This document shows, piece after piece, positions 47,628-57,585 of a stretch of 64,000 nt of DNA. Below the pieces are notes generated by a model that searched no databases, was not told the DNA's origin, and saw only the letters and a program-made list of their open reading frames with translations. The stretch is taken from the NCBI RefSeq assembly GCF_006874625.1, contig NZ_CP030034.1:620001-684000 (forward strand). Direction: 5' to 3'. A program made the translations under genes and the position numbers. Origin of the DNA: Bdellovibrio sp. NC01 (GTDB lineage Bacteria > Bdellovibrionota > Bdellovibrionia > Bdellovibrionales > Bdellovibrionaceae). How positions within the stretch are numbered: the stretch's first letter is position 1; each line of letters opens with the position of its first letter.

Positions 47628-47634
47628 GGCTCCT
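47612..47634. terminator. Hairpin over the stop codon of the MFS gene
   Basis: AGGAGCCC 47612-47619 and GGGCTCCT 47627-47634 form a perfect 8-bp stem with a 7-base loop that contains the TAG stop. AAAGTTTTAAAG follows, giving a weak U-tract. The convergent lipase-like gene ends at 47641. Confidence 0.6.
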
Positions 47635-47640
47635 AAAGTT

Positions 47641-48633
47641 TTAAAGAATTTGATCCAGATACTTTGGCAAATCCATTTTGCGTTGTGGATGGGGTGCTAA
47701 GACCGTCGTATGGTCGCCTGGCAGACGTGGGAAGAATGTTTGCAATTCTTTTTTTACCATCTCTGCCGTTAGCTTTTGATCTTTTGAAAGAGTCATCAGA
47801 CTGACTTCGAAGTACGTGTACTGCGATGAACTTTTCAACGCTTTCCAAAAGTGCATCTCTGCCAAAGTTCCACTGACGTCTTTGCCGGTGTTGTAGTGAT
47901 CGGCAATTTTTTGCGGGATCATGCGAAGAGGACCTTCCGAATAATCCCAAGCTTGATCGCCTTCTTCTGCGAAGAACAAAGTTGTCGAGAATTTTTCTGG
48001 CAACTCGGTCGCGTAAAGACCTTTAAAGAAATCAGAGCAGGAGCGCATATCAGCAACAGCTGCTGGCAAGAATAACTCGACAAAGTTATCAATGCGAGAC
48101 CCTTTCATGTCGCAGTTGCGTGAACTGCCACCATGCCAAGGCGAATCGATCGCGATGACATGAATTTCAGGCAAAAATTCAGGTTGTGCAGACTTGGCCA
48201 AAAGGTTCAAAGCTTCACGAGTCACCAAACCACCCATGCTGTGTGCAAGGATCGTCACACGCGGCGAGCGCAGTTTACGAATACCGCGAGCAAGCTCAAG
48301 GGCTGAGCGTTTTAACGAACGGTGAAGATCGTCATAAGCGAAATAAAATAATTGATATTGAGAAATTTTTTGCACAGCCGGCAGCAAGTTCACGAAGTTC
48401 TGTGCTGAGCCTGACATCCCGTGAACTAGGATCATCGGATCTGCGTCTGTCAGTGCTTGCGCGTGGCTGTCGGTTTCAACCGGAACCAAGCGTCCCTCGT
48501 AGTGAGGTCCCAGCAAGCGTCGTTCTGTGCTGCGATCCATAGAGTTGATTTGCTTTGCATGCACCGGTGGTGCAAGGACAAAGCTTAATGTCGAGACTAA
48601 AGCAGTAATTGGAAATTGTGCCGTCGTTTTCAT
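47641..48633 (-). CDS. Secreted alpha/beta-hydrolase, lipase-like
   Basis: A 330-residue exported hydrolase; signal MKTTAQFPITALVSTLSFVLAPPVHA. MILVHGMSGSAQNFV is the oxyanion-hole segment (H-G), and VTILAHSMGGLVTREAL is the nucleophile elbow (A-H-S-M-G), Ser near 133. A third-acid and His are expected at SPWHGGSS and AEMHFWKA. ATG 48633 was preferred to 48648 because it begins the signal directly, though neither has a strong binding site. Substrate likely lipid or ester in periplasm; triacylglycerol lipase activity is inferred. Confidence 0.82.
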   Translation of the reverse strand: MKTTAQFPITALVSTLSFVLAPPVHAKQINSMDRSTERRLLGPHYEGRLVPVETDSHAQALTDADPMILVHGMSGSAQNFVNLLPAVQKISQYQLFYFAYDDLHRSLKRSALELARGIRKLRSPRVTILAHSMGGLVTREALNLLAKSAQPEFLPEIHVIAIDSPWHGGSSRNCDMKGSRIDNFVELFLPAAVADMRSCSDFFKGLYATELPEKFSTTLFFAEEGDQAWDYSEGPLRMIPQKIADHYNTGKDVSGTLAEMHFWKALKSSSQYTYFEVSLMTLSKDQKLTAEMVKKELQTFFPRLPGDHTTVLAPHPQRKMDLPKYLDQIL

Positions 48634-48695
48634 AGACGGCAGTTTCAAAGACGAACGCAGATGCGTCCAGTTACCGAAAATTCATGACTGAATTT

Positions 48696-50132
48696 TCATT
48701 CTAGATCGAGGATAAGCTCTTTCATTTTGCTGCGAATTCTTGCGAAGTCTTCAGGAGCACCGCGCGCATGAATTTTGACACCAGTCCCGTCGTAAGACTC
48801 TGACAAAACTTTAACACGATTGCGGATTTCGCCCATGATGCCGTTTTGAATCTTGTACGGTACGATGATGTCCTCATCGACCATATCTTCTTCAAAGAAA
48901 TCAACCAAACGTGCACGAAGATCTGCAAGATCTTGTGGATCACGAGTTGAAAGTTGAATCGCTTCAGGGAATTCCTGTTTCAACGCTTCTGCTTCTTCCA
49001 CCGACAAACGATCGCGTTTATTCAGAATCAAGAAGCTTGGAGTCTCTTCAACGCCGACTTCGGCAAGAACCTTCTTAGTGACTTCCAGTTGTGAACGGAA
49101 TGACGGATCGGAAGAATCCACCACATAAAGTAGCAACGAAGCATTGTGGGCTTCATCCAAAGTTGATTTAAATGATGCCACCAGATCATGCGGAAGCTTT
49201 TTAATAAAGCCAACAGTATCTGATAACAAAATCTTAGGCTGCGTTTCAGGATGTAGCGAGCGCACCGTCGTATCAAGAGTCGCAAACAATTTATCGGCCA
49301 CTAAAACTTCACTGCCAGTCATTGCACGCATAAGCGATGACTTACCAGCATTCGTGTAACCAACAAGGGCCACACAATTTTCCTGAGCACGGCGTGAACG
49401 TCTTGTCAGATGTTCTTGGCCGATGGCGCCCAATTCAGTTTTAAGTTCTTTAATGCGATCGCGGATTTTACGACGATCAAGCTCAATGCTGGATTCACCG
49501 GCACCTTTACCGCCACCACCGCCTTGGCGATCTTCCAGTGCGCCCACTTCACGAATACGCGGAGCCACGTAAGTCAGGCGAGCAATCTCGACCTGCAAAC
49601 GAGCGGCACGTGTACGCGCATGGCGACTGAAGATTTCAATGATCACACCAGTACGATCAAGAACCGATGCACCTGTCGCACTTTCCAAGTTACGTAATTG
49701 TGATGGTGAAAGATCACAGTCGAAAATAACGATATCGGCTGTTTCTTTTGGTTTTGCCGAAGACGATTCAAGATCGGAATCGCTTTCCGCTTCTTCAACG
49801 AAATCTTCTTCAACAACTTCTTCGAATTCGTCGGTGTTAAGATTGAAGCGCATTGCTGCTTTATGTTTTTTCTTAACAAACATCGCAGCCACTTTACCAG
49901 TGCCACCAGTCCATTCAGAAAGTTCCTGCAACTTACCATCGCCCAGAACCGCAGCGCCCTTTGTTGAAGAGCGACGTTGTGACATACGGCCGATAACATC
50001 ATAACCCAAGGTCGTCACAAGACGTGACAGTTCATCAAGTGAACTGTTGAGTTCCTGATCTGTCGTGCGGCCCAGTTGCACACCAACTAGGACAGCTTTC
50101 AAAGTTTTTGCTTGGGTTGAATGTGTACTCAT
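48696..50132 (-). CDS. hflX: GTPase HflX with an acidic insertion
   Basis: Ribosome-splitting GTPase that rescues stalled or heat-damaged 50S subunits. The 478-residue protein has the HflX N-domain ([34 protein letters not shown]) and ADRT-like signature, a coiled region [12 protein letters not shown], and G-domain motifs: G1 [14 protein letters not shown]3 [21 protein letters not shown] and G4 LNKRD. Between the N-domain strands an acidic low-complexity insertion ([21 protein letters not shown], about residues 105-130) is unusual. It overlaps the rhlE stop by ATGA. Confidence 0.93.
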   Translation of the reverse strand: MSTHSTQAKTLKAVLVGVQLGRTTDQELNSSLDELSRLVTTLGYDVIGRMSQRRSSTKGAAVLGDGKLQELSEWTGGTGKVAAMFVKKKHKAAMRFNLNTDEFEEVVEEDFVEEAESDSDLESSSAKPKETADIVIFDCDLSPSQLRNLESATGASVLDRTGVIIEIFSRHARTRAARLQVEIARLTYVAPRIREVGALEDRQGGGGGKGAGESSIELDRRKIRDRIKELKTELGAIGQEHLTRRSRRAQENCVALVGYTNAGKSSLMRAMTGSEVLVADKLFATLDTTVRSLHPETQPKILLSDTVGFIKKLPHDLVASFKSTLDEAHNASLLLYVVDSSDPSFRSQLEVTKKVLAEVGVEETPSFLILNKRDRLSVEEAEALKQEFPEAIQLSTRDPQDLADLRARLVDFFEEDMVDEDIIVPYKIQNGIMGEIRNRVKVLSESYDGTGVKIHARGAPEDFARIRSKMKELILDLE

Positions 50133-51433
50133 TTTTTCTTAGCACTCTTTTCGAATGTTGGAGCTTTTTTACGCGGATTGAATCTGCGACGTTTTTGGAT
50201 TTTACCACCGCCACCACCTTCACGCTCGCCACGACCTTCGATGATCGCTTTCGCTTTACCTTTAGACATGACCGCCGCTTTTTCCACATCTTCAGAGTGG
50301 TAGGGCTGATCTTTAATCACAGGAATCGATTTGCCGATAAGCTTTTCGATTTCGCGAAGGAAAGATTTTTCTTCTGCATCACAGAACGCGATCGCTTGGC
50401 CTTGTTGACCCGCGCGAGCTGTACGACCGATACGGTGCACGTAGCTTTCTGTTTCGTGAGGAAGTTCAAAGTTAATTACGTGCGTGATGTTATCGATGTC
50501 GATACCACGAGCAGCGATATCAGTAGCGACCAGCACGCGGATACGGCCTTCACGCAAATTTTCTAAAGCACGTTGACGTGCGTTTTGAGATTTGTTGCCG
50601 TGAATTGCTTCCGCAGGAATTTGATTCTTTTGAAGAGTTTCAACGACACGGTTCGCACCATGCTTTGTACGAGTGAACACGATCACGCGTTGGAACGCTT
50701 TGTCTTTCAAAAGCGTGCGCAATAAATCGCGTTTTTTGCTCTTATCAACGAACATCACGGATTGTTCGATCATTTCGGCCGTTGAAGAAACTGGATTGAC
50801 TTCAACACGCACAGGATTTGTTAACAACGAGTCCGCAAGTTTCTTGATATCGTGGGGCATCGTCGCAGAGAAAAACAAATTCTGACGTTGTGCTGGAAGC
50901 AATTGCACGATTTTGCGGATATCGGGCAAGAAGCCCATATCCAACATACGATCCGCTTCGTCTAAAACGAAAACTTCAAGTTTGTTCAAGTGCACGTATT
51001 TTTGTTGGATCAAATCCAACAAACGACCCGGCGTCGCGATCAAGACATCAACACCTGCTGCGAGTTCTTTCGTTTGTGGACCTTGGTTCACGCCACCAAA
51101 AATCACAGAATAGCGCATGCGAATGTGCTTGCCGTAAGTTTTGAAGCTTTCGTGAATTTGAATCGCCAATTCACGTGTTGGTGAAAGAATCAAAGCGCGC
51201 GGATGTTTCGGTTCCGGGCGACGGTGATTTTTGTAAAGAGTTTGAAGCATCGGCAACGCAAAGGCTGCCGTCTTGCCAGTTCCTGTCTGCGCAGAACCCA
51301 AAAGATCGCGTCCCTCCAACAAGTGGGGAATGGATTGGATCTGAATCGGAGTTGGGTTTGTATAACCAGATTCTGCAACAGCTTTTTGAAGAGGCTCAAT
51401 CAAAGGAAGATCAGTAAATTTCGTAGTCTGCAT
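50129..51433 (-). CDS. DEAD-box RNA helicase, RhlE type
   Basis: A 434-residue ATP-dependent RNA helicase. Motifs: Q motif FTDLPL...[17 protein letters not shown], Ia PTRELAIQI, Ib [52 protein letters not shown] and [15 protein letters not shown]. The C-terminal 65 residues are basic, with a Gly-rich stretch ([11 protein letters not shown]) and a Lys/Arg tail for RNA contact. ATG 51433 was chosen because it starts the Q-motif domain. It is co-transcribed with hflX (ATGA), so both probably serve ribosome assembly or stress repair. Confidence 0.93.
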   Translation of the reverse strand: MQTTKFTDLPLIEPLQKAVAESGYTNPTPIQIQSIPHLLEGRDLLGSAQTGTGKTAAFALPMLQTLYKNHRRPEPKHPRALILSPTRELAIQIHESFKTYGKHIRMRYSVIFGGVNQGPQTKELAAGVDVLIATPGRLLDLIQQKYVHLNKLEVFVLDEADRMLDMGFLPDIRKIVQLLPAQRQNLFFSATMPHDIKKLADSLLTNPVRVEVNPVSSTAEMIEQSVMFVDKSKKRDLLRTLLKDKAFQRVIVFTRTKHGANRVVETLQKNQIPAEAIHGNKSQNARQRALENLREGRIRVLVATDIAARGIDIDNITHVINFELPHETESYVHRIGRTARAGQQGQAIAFCDAEEKSFLREIEKLIGKSIPVIKDQPYHSEDVEKAAVMSKGKAKAIIEGRGEREGGGGGKIQKRRRFNPRKKAPTFEKSAKKK

Positions 51434-51524
51434 AAGACCCGGGAAGCTACAGGTCGGCCCGGGGAAGGGCAAGGGTTTCCGGCTCAAATGTCTAAAAATA
51501 CAGGGTATTTTTCCCTCTAAAGCA

Positions 51525-52073
51525 TTAGGTTTCTTTTAAAAGTTTAGCTAAGCCTTCAGATGCTGAAAAACTGAGCTCAAAACCCTTGGCCGTTTCGGGT
51601 TTTACTAAACCGACTGCCGTTGCATGATCCACGAATTGTTGCAGGTGCGAATAGAAGCCATCGACATCAATGATAGCAATAGGCTTTTGGTGATAACCGA
51701 TTTGGGCCCACGTCAGAACTTCGAACAATTCTTCCAGAGTACCGAAGCCTCCGGGCAAGGCGATAAAGGCGTCAGCTAATGCTGCCATTGTCGCTTTTCT
51801 TTCGTGCATGTCGTTGACGATTCGAAGATCAGGAAGATTTTTGTGAGCCTTTTCAATGTCGACTAATTTCTGTGGCATCACCCCAATGACTTTGCCGCCT
51901 TTTTCCATCACCGCATCCGCCAGAATGCCCATGATGCCAACATTCGCTCCACCATAGACAAGTTCAATATTTTTCTGTGCAAGCAAGTGGCCTAGTTCTT
52001 TTGCGACTTTTGCGAAGTTAGGATTGGTACCAGTGCTGGAAGCGCAATACACACAGATTCTTTTGATCGCCAT
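51525..52073 (-). CDS. LOG-family nucleoside monophosphate phosphoribohydrolase
   Basis: A 182-residue protein of the TIGR00730/LOG family: [21 protein letters not shown] near the start, [28 protein letters not shown] and the catalytic [22 protein letters not shown] (P-G-G-x-G-T-x-x-E). Members remove ribose-5-phosphate from AMP or cytokinin nucleotides. Whether this one makes cytokinins or recycles nucleotides cannot be told. GGGAGT precedes the start; the next minus-strand gene is rhlE. Confidence 0.92.
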   Translation of the reverse strand: MAIKRICVYCASSTGTNPNFAKVAKELGHLLAQKNIELVYGGANVGIMGILADAVMEKGGKVIGVMPQKLVDIEKAHKNLPDLRIVNDMHERKATMAALADAFIALPGGFGTLEELFEVLTWAQIGYHQKPIAIIDVDGFYSHLQQFVDHATAVGLVKPETAKGFELSFSASEGLAKLLKET

Positions 52074-52220
52074 TGGGGACTCCCGTTCTGGCTCTAGATT
52101 TAAACTTTCGACGTAAAAAAGGCTAGGCCTTTTTATGCTTTCCTACAAGACTCGGTCTTCGCGTTAACGGTCTTTGTGGGGCGGGCTTAAAATGTAAAAG
52201 TGAAGCGAAAGGAGAACATC

Positions 52221-52745
52221 ATGGCAAGCGCTCATACTCAGGCCAAAAAGAATCTGACTAAAGCGGAGTTCAAATTATTCAGTGGCAGTTTTCCTACAGA
52301 AATCAAAGCGTCCACTCGCAGACATTTGAATTCAGCCATCTTCCAGCTTGAAAAGTTACTTAGAAAATATCGTACTGCCAGAAGTACGGCGGGCGAGAGG
52401 GACATGCGACTTGTTGAGTTTCGTTTGAAAAGTCTTGCTCAAGCACAGCAACGCTATCAGAAAAAATTAGATCGCATGGATCAGGACACGAAAAAATTAT
52501 TATATCCAAGAAAAAAATCGTTAACGGTGCAGCCAAAAATGAAAGTGGAGTTGAAGGATTCTCCTCGCGATCACTTTCTATACCAAGATAAACAGAAAAT
52601 TTATGATAATTCTAATAAGGCTCTACGTGAAAAACATGCTTTTGAAAATGCCAACATGAAACGTGTCGCCGGTTATTCAAAAGCTCGTTCGCGTAAAGCG
52701 CAAGTGGCAAGGGACAGAGTAACTTCTGCGAAAGAAAGCGCTTAG
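52221..52745 (+). CDS. Basic, lysine-rich uncharacterised protein
   Basis: A 174-residue protein with pI clearly basic and no signal peptide. ATG 52221 has AAGGAGA 6 bases upstream; the earlier GTG at 52200 has none. The sequence is helical and lysine-rich: MASAHTQAKKNLTKAEFKLF, then SAIFQLEKLLRKYRTARSTA and SLAQAQQRYQKKLDRMD, with a disordered back. The composition suits a nucleic-acid- or ribosome-binding protein; the function is unknown. Confidence 0.72.
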   Translation: MASAHTQAKKNLTKAEFKLFSGSFPTEIKASTRRHLNSAIFQLEKLLRKYRTARSTAGERDMRLVEFRLKSLAQAQQRYQKKLDRMDQDTKKLLYPRKKSLTVQPKMKVELKDSPRDHFLYQDKQKIYDNSNKALREKHAFENANMKRVAGYSKARSRKAQVARDRVTSAKESA

Positions 52746-52832
52746 CTCTTGTGACGAATCTTTACATATTAGAGAGTCGTAACTTCTCTTATTTTGGGTG
52801 AATGGATACTGTCTGGGCCTCAGGAGAAATCT

Positions 52833-53972
52833 ATGAAGCACGGACAGTTTCTTTTTGCGTTACTGCTTGCACCGCTATGGGCGTCGGCTGACAGTTCGTC
52901 TAAAGACATTAGTTTTTCAACAAAGTGTGATACCCGCAATGATATTGCGACGGTTTCGTTTGTTGGCGATGTGCTGATTCATAAGCCACTGTATGAAATC
53001 GTGGTGAATGATACTAAAAAATTCTCTCAAATCTGGAAGCGCACTAATCCATTGATTCAAAAAGCGGACTTGTCACTTGCGAATTTAGAGGGGCCCGCTG
53101 CGATGGGCATTGATCGCAAGGGTCGCGATCATGGCGACATCGGCTTTGTCTATGACGGCGAAGTCTATTCTGGCACGAACATGTTGTTCAATTATCACCC
53201 ACAAATTTTAAAAGACCTGAAGGACTCTGGTTACGATCTGCTAACTGTCGCGAATAATCACAGTTTGGATCGTGGCTCGATGGGTATTGATAAAACTCTT
53301 CAAGCGGCTCGAGCTATTGGTTTGCCAACTGTAGGCACTCGACTTTCTTCGGAACGTAATGCCGATTTTTATCAGATCGCAAAAGTAAAAGGTCTGAATG
53401 TGGCCGTTGTCGGTTGTACGGAAATGACGAATGGGAGTTTTGATTCCAAGGATCAGATTTTAAATTGTTATAAAGACGGGCGTGCGGTGCAAATCGTTAA
53501 GGATCTTGCGGCTCGCAGTGATGTTGATGCAGTGATTGTATTCCCGCATTGGGGGCAAGAATATCAACCGTTGCCAGATTCAAGTCAGGTCGTATTTGCC
53601 CATCGCTTTTTAGAAGCGGGAGCTGTTGCCGTTGTGGGTTCGCATCCTCATGTGGTGCAACCTTGGGAAAAGTATGTCACTCAGGATGGGCGTGAAACTT
53701 TAGTGGTTTACTCGCTGGGAAATTTCGTAGCCGCCCAAAAAGATGTTGAACGTAAAACCGGCCCGATTGTGTATTTGGGTTTAAGTAAAGAGGGAAGCCA
53801 GAAAGCCAAAGTTTTTGGTGTCGCTTATACGCCGACGTTCCGCGTTTCCGCTGAACTTTTTCCAGTAGGAAAAGATGGCAACAAGGACGTCTTGGCCTAT
53901 GCCGCGAAAAACTTCGGAACTGTCAATCGTTTAGAGCCTTCTTCAAATCTTCTAGAAAAAATCTGCAAATAA
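52833..53972 (+). CDS. CapA-family exported metallophosphatase-like protein
   Basis: A 379-residue exported protein; signal MKHGQFLFALLLAPLWASA. It matches the CapA/PgsA family (poly-gamma-glutamate or capsule synthesis, calcineurin-like fold): VSFVGDVLIHKPLYE, DLSLANLEGPA, LLTVANNHSLDRG, VIVFPHWGQEYQPLP and AVVGSHPHVVQPWEKY. The metal-binding His/Asp set is visible. PgsBC are not adjacent, so it may hydrolyse or anchor a polymer instead. ATG 52833 has AGGAGA upstream; the longer ORF hides the signal. Confidence 0.9.
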   Translation: MKHGQFLFALLLAPLWASADSSSKDISFSTKCDTRNDIATVSFVGDVLIHKPLYEIVVNDTKKFSQIWKRTNPLIQKADLSLANLEGPAAMGIDRKGRDHGDIGFVYDGEVYSGTNMLFNYHPQILKDLKDSGYDLLTVANNHSLDRGSMGIDKTLQAARAIGLPTVGTRLSSERNADFYQIAKVKGLNVAVVGCTEMTNGSFDSKDQILNCYKDGRAVQIVKDLAARSDVDAVIVFPHWGQEYQPLPDSSQVVFAHRFLEAGAVAVVGSHPHVVQPWEKYVTQDGRETLVVYSLGNFVAAQKDVERKTGPIVYLGLSKEGSQKAKVFGVAYTPTFRVSAELFPVGKDGNKDVLAYAAKNFGTVNRLEPSSNLLEKICK

Positions 53973-54009
53973 GTTGCGATCTTAAGCGGGGCAGTTTAAA
54001 TCTGCCTCG

Positions 54010-54660
54010 ATGTCATCAATCAATCCGCATTTCACATTCAATTACTCGCAACCGGAAGAATACCGATTTTCTCACGATTCGGTATTTTTGGCGCGTCGGG
54101 TGTTTGAGTTATTAAAGCCTTCTGAGCTTGACGGAATGCGCGGATTAGATTTGTGTTCTGGATGTGGCATCATCGGTTTAGATTTCTTGTTTCACTGTCA
54201 GAAAGAATGGCAACGAACACCGCAGATTTTTGATTTCTTAGAAGTGCAAAATGTTTATTTGCCTCACTTCATGGAAAATAAATCACGCCTAGGATCAGTT
54301 GCTTGTGATCTGAATTTTGTGAATGAAAATTATGAGTGTTTAAGTGCTCCGGAATTTGCGCAAAGATATGACTTGATCTTATGCAATCCGCCTTATTTTT
54401 TCGCGGATAAGGGGAGCTTGTCTCCTTCGGAATTCAAAAATCGTTGTCGCTTTTTTATCGATTCTGGTTTTAAAGAATTACTGTTTGCGATTGCCAATAG
54501 TTTGTCGGCGCGCGGGCAGGCCTATTTACTTCTTCGTGATCTCTCGGAACACGGTTGGAATTCCCTCAAAGAGTGTGAAAAAATTTTGCAAGGCAAAGCG
54601 CTTGTGGAACGCCTGGGTGATATTCGTGGGACCCATTTCGTTCGCCTCATTCCTGCATAA
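54010..54660 (+). CDS. tRNA1(Val) adenine-N6-methyltransferase-like (TrmN6 family)
   Basis: A 216-residue SAM-dependent methyltransferase. Seen: YRFSHDSVFLARRVFELL, typical of TrmN6 (F-x-x-D-x-x-L-L/L-A), motif I GLDLCSGCGIIGLDFLF, and the catalytic LILCNPPYF (N-P-P-Y) of N6-adenine methyltransferases. E. coli TrmN6 methylates A37 of tRNA1(Val); this member could act on another RNA. Start ATG 54010 lies 37 bases after the CapA-type gene. Confidence 0.85.
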   Translation: MSSINPHFTFNYSQPEEYRFSHDSVFLARRVFELLKPSELDGMRGLDLCSGCGIIGLDFLFHCQKEWQRTPQIFDFLEVQNVYLPHFMENKSRLGSVACDLNFVNENYECLSAPEFAQRYDLILCNPPYFFADKGSLSPSEFKNRCRFFIDSGFKELLFAIANSLSARGQAYLLLRDLSEHGWNSLKECEKILQGKALVERLGDIRGTHFVRLIPA

Positions 54661-54781
54661 ATTGGTTATTGGCCCACGCTTCAGGCAATTGGTTTTCATT
54701 TATTCATCGTAAAAATGCTGCGGATGACTTTGTTTAGGGATTTGGTTACTTCATGGGCCTTCCAAAAACGAGGTTATTTCC

Positions 54782-55666
54782 ATGAAACTTCTTTTATACG
54801 TACTTTTGACTTTTGCTCCTATCGCTTCAATGGCTTGCCCATTGGGTGCTAAAGATGACCATTTGACGATTCAACGTGTGATGATCAACTTCGGCAAATA
54901 TGTTGGCCAAGCTGATCACATTGCATTGTTGGGCGCAAAATATCCAAATGAAACTGTGACGGATGCGGATATCCAAGATGCGATCACTAAAATCGGTCTT
55001 GCAATGTCTTGCGCTCAAGCGGTTGTTGATAATCCAACAGGTGATATGCTTCCTGGTAAAGCCATGTTCTTAGAAGGTGACGAGCTTAAAGAATACGTTG
55101 AAGACTTCGTGTACTTCATGGCTGAATTCAAAGACCAGTTGGCTCACTACCAAGCAAGTTTCCAAGCGATGCTTGCGACTAAAGCTGCTGACAGAAAATG
55201 GGATCCTTTGTATGAAGAAAGCGAAAAGTTAAACGACTTCATCGATCACGCTCACCGTAAGACTTCTGTTAATGCCAATACGAAGTTGATGTCGGCTCAA
55301 GTAGCAGCGTTCGACGTACAAACTGGCAGCTTGAAGCAAAACATGAAGGCGGCAGAGAAGAATTTGAAAGCTATCGCAGCTTCAATCAATGATTCTTCTA
55401 AAAACGAAGCCAACGCGGCTTTGGCTTACGATGCGGCTTTGTATTTCCGTGCCACTTACGATCAAGTTCCTGAAAATATCAGTGATCTTCCAAGCAGCCA
55501 ACAAGCGGCAGCGATGCAAGGCTACCAAGCAGAGATTCGCAAAGTTGTTGAAGCTTGCGTCAACTTGCAAAAAGCACTGTTGGCGGGCGACACAGCGACT
55601 GCAACCCAACTTCTTAAAGATTTGTCTCATCTAAAAGATACAGGTCATGATGAGTACAATCACTAG
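54782..55666 (+). CDS. Uncharacterised secreted helical protein
   Basis: A 294-residue exported protein with signal MKLLLYVLLTFAPIASMA and one early Cys (CPLGAKDD). The mature part is alpha-helical and Ala-rich, with long amphipathic segments such as QAAFDVQTGSLKQNMKAAEK and EANAALAYDAALYFRATYDQ. No domain recognised. A gap of 121 bases before ATG 54782 shows no clear promoter. A terminator follows at 55694. Confidence 0.72.
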   Translation: MKLLLYVLLTFAPIASMACPLGAKDDHLTIQRVMINFGKYVGQADHIALLGAKYPNETVTDADIQDAITKIGLAMSCAQAVVDNPTGDMLPGKAMFLEGDELKEYVEDFVYFMAEFKDQLAHYQASFQAMLATKAADRKWDPLYEESEKLNDFIDHAHRKTSVNANTKLMSAQVAAFDVQTGSLKQNMKAAEKNLKAIAASINDSSKNEANAALAYDAALYFRATYDQVPENISDLPSSQQAAAMQGYQAEIRKVVEACVNLQKALLAGDTATATQLLKDLSHLKDTGHDEYNH

Positions 55667-55693
55667 GGCTTCTTTCTAACCAGTGATTCAAAT

Positions 55694-55727
55694 AAAAAAG
55701 CCGCTGTTTCCAGCGGCTTTTTTTTAT
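55694..55727. terminator. Intrinsic terminator, bidirectional
   Basis: AAAAAAGCCGCTG 55694-55706 and CAGCGGCTTTTTT 55711-55723 around TTTC, with T-run; it serves the secreted-protein gene and the convergent M3 peptidase gene at 55745. Confidence 0.93.
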
Positions 55728-55744
55728 TTTGTCTGTTTCAGAAA

Positions 55745-57553
55745 TTAAGAGTTCGCAGTGAGCTTTTCGAAGTTCGCGATCTTTTCTTTGATCACGTCGA
55801 TCGATTTTTGCCAGAACTGTGGTTTTGTGATGTCTTCGTTCAAATGCTTTTTGATCAAATCTTCAGCGGTCATGCGGCCTGTGTCGCGCAAGATCGCAAC
55901 ATAAGTCTTCATGAAGTCTGCACCCAGCTCTTTACGACGAGCATAGATGCTTAAGCTGAACAAGTAACCAAACGTGTATGGGAAGTTGTAGAAGCTAATT
56001 CCCGCGAATGAGAAATGCTGCTTATGGGCCCAATACAGATCATCATTTTTTGAAAGACTTGTGCCGTACCATTCTGTCCAAGTTTCATCCATTAATTGGC
56101 GAAGCTCTTTAGAATTCAACATACGTTCTTTGCGACGTTCGTAGAATTTTCTTTCGAATTCAAAACGGCTTGGGATGTTTAGTAGCATCGCCATGGCGTT
56201 TTCCATGTCACTCCATGCGAATTCAACTTTTTCTTCCGGAGTCGCTGCATTCTTCACCAAAGCATCGTGCAACACAGTTTCAGCAAAGATGCTGGCCGTT
56301 TCTGCAAGAGTCATTGGATAATTCATTTCACCACGGGACATGTCGCGCATTACCCACGAGTGGAAAGCGTGACCCAATTCATGTGCTAGCGTCGAAACGT
56401 CATTGGCAGAGCCCATGTAAGTCATGTACACGCGTGGCTCAAGACTTTTAGCAAAGCCCGTGCAGTATGCGCCAGTGCCTTTGTTAGGCAGAACACGGCC
56501 TTCGATCCATTGGTTCTTCACCATCATTTTAACGAAGTCGCCCATGTCAGAAGAAACTTCACCGAATGATTTACTGATAAGATTTGCGCCTTCTTCAAAC
56601 GTCAACTCTTTACCAGAACCAGAAATTGGGCTTGGGGCCAACAAATCCCACGGATCTAATTTTGGTTTCTTCATCACTTTCGCCATCAACAGCGGAGCTT
56701 TTTGAATGTCAGCGATATTATTACGACAAGCGGTCATCAACGCATCCAAAGTTTCACGTTTGATGTGATTGTCCCACAAAGGTTGATCCAGGAAGGTCAT
56801 TGTTTTGTTGCGTGAACGTTTGCCATTCACTTCATGGCGCCAGCCCGCAAGCGCGTTCAGAATCGCCGCGGCTGTTTCTTGATGTTCAGTCCAAGCGGCT
56901 TGAATACCTTCCCATGCGACACGACGATCTTGTTCATTCGATGTGCGTGTCATCGAGTGCGCTTTTGCCAAACCCACTTCTTCTGTGCGATCTGGATATT
57001 TCAATTGCACACGCAATTTACCACTGAGGTCTTGATACAAACCGTGCCACGCGCTGTGACCCGAAACCGAAAGACCTTCAAGCAACGTTTCTTCAGCTTC
57101 GGTCATTTGATAAGCGGCACGTTCACGACGTTGCTCCCAAGTAAAACGGTAACCACTGAGCTTTTCGTTCGCGGCAATTTTTTCGAAATGCGTTTTATCG
57201 CAAGACTGCATGAACAAATCAATCGGCGTCATGATTTGTGAGCCTTTAGAGTAAAGAACTTCTAATTCTGAACTTTTACTTTTCGCAGCCGCATCCGTCG
57301 CATCGACAGAAAGCATGCAGTGCAGATACGTCCATAAGTTGCCAACCAGGATGCCACATTGTTCGTTGGTGATAAGCAACTTCTGAACTTGTTGAAGAGT
57401 GCCCTCGCTAGGATTAGCCAAATCCTTTTTAATTTCTGCGACACCTTTTTCAAGTTGGTTCATATAACCAACGACGCTTTCCCAATCGGCGTTAAAGGCT
57501 TGTGAGTTAATAGACGGGTATTCTGATTCGATATTCCATGCTGGTGTTGTCAT
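55745..57553 (-). CDS. M3-family oligoendopeptidase (PepF type)
   Basis: A 602-residue cytosolic zinc endopeptidase that cleaves short peptides. Zinc site HELGHAFHSW near residue 390 (H-E-x-x-H) and the third ligand Glu in the following SIFAETVLHD helix. ATLAHELGHAFHS is preceded by the MTYMGSANDVS segment, as in PepF. Around the active site, YMTYMGSANDVSTLAH and FAGISFYNFPYTFGYLFSL match the group. It would digest peptides imported from prey. The convergent gene pair shares the terminator at 55694. Confidence 0.93.
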   Translation of the reverse strand: MTTPAWNIESEYPSINSQAFNADWESVVGYMNQLEKGVAEIKKDLANPSEGTLQQVQKLLITNEQCGILVGNLWTYLHCMLSVDATDAAAKSKSSELEVLYSKGSQIMTPIDLFMQSCDKTHFEKIAANEKLSGYRFTWEQRRERAAYQMTEAEETLLEGLSVSGHSAWHGLYQDLSGKLRVQLKYPDRTEEVGLAKAHSMTRTSNEQDRRVAWEGIQAAWTEHQETAAAILNALAGWRHEVNGKRSRNKTMTFLDQPLWDNHIKRETLDALMTACRNNIADIQKAPLLMAKVMKKPKLDPWDLLAPSPISGSGKELTFEEGANLISKSFGEVSSDMGDFVKMMVKNQWIEGRVLPNKGTGAYCTGFAKSLEPRVYMTYMGSANDVSTLAHELGHAFHSWVMRDMSRGEMNYPMTLAETASIFAETVLHDALVKNAATPEEKVEFAWSDMENAMAMLLNIPSRFEFERKFYERRKERMLNSKELRQLMDETWTEWYGTSLSKNDDLYWAHKQHFSFAGISFYNFPYTFGYLFSLSIYARRKELGADFMKTYVAILRDTGRMTAEDLIKKHLNEDITKPQFWQKSIDVIKEKIANFEKLTANS

Positions 57554-57585
57554 GGGAAAAATCTAACAGTGGGTTTTAACTTTTC

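Noticed and set aside
50108-50566. A 152-codon plus-strand ORF rich in Phe and Thr opposite rhlE
   Set aside because: Phe/Thr/Arg-rich antisense reading of the strongly conserved rhlE C-terminus; no ribosome binding site.
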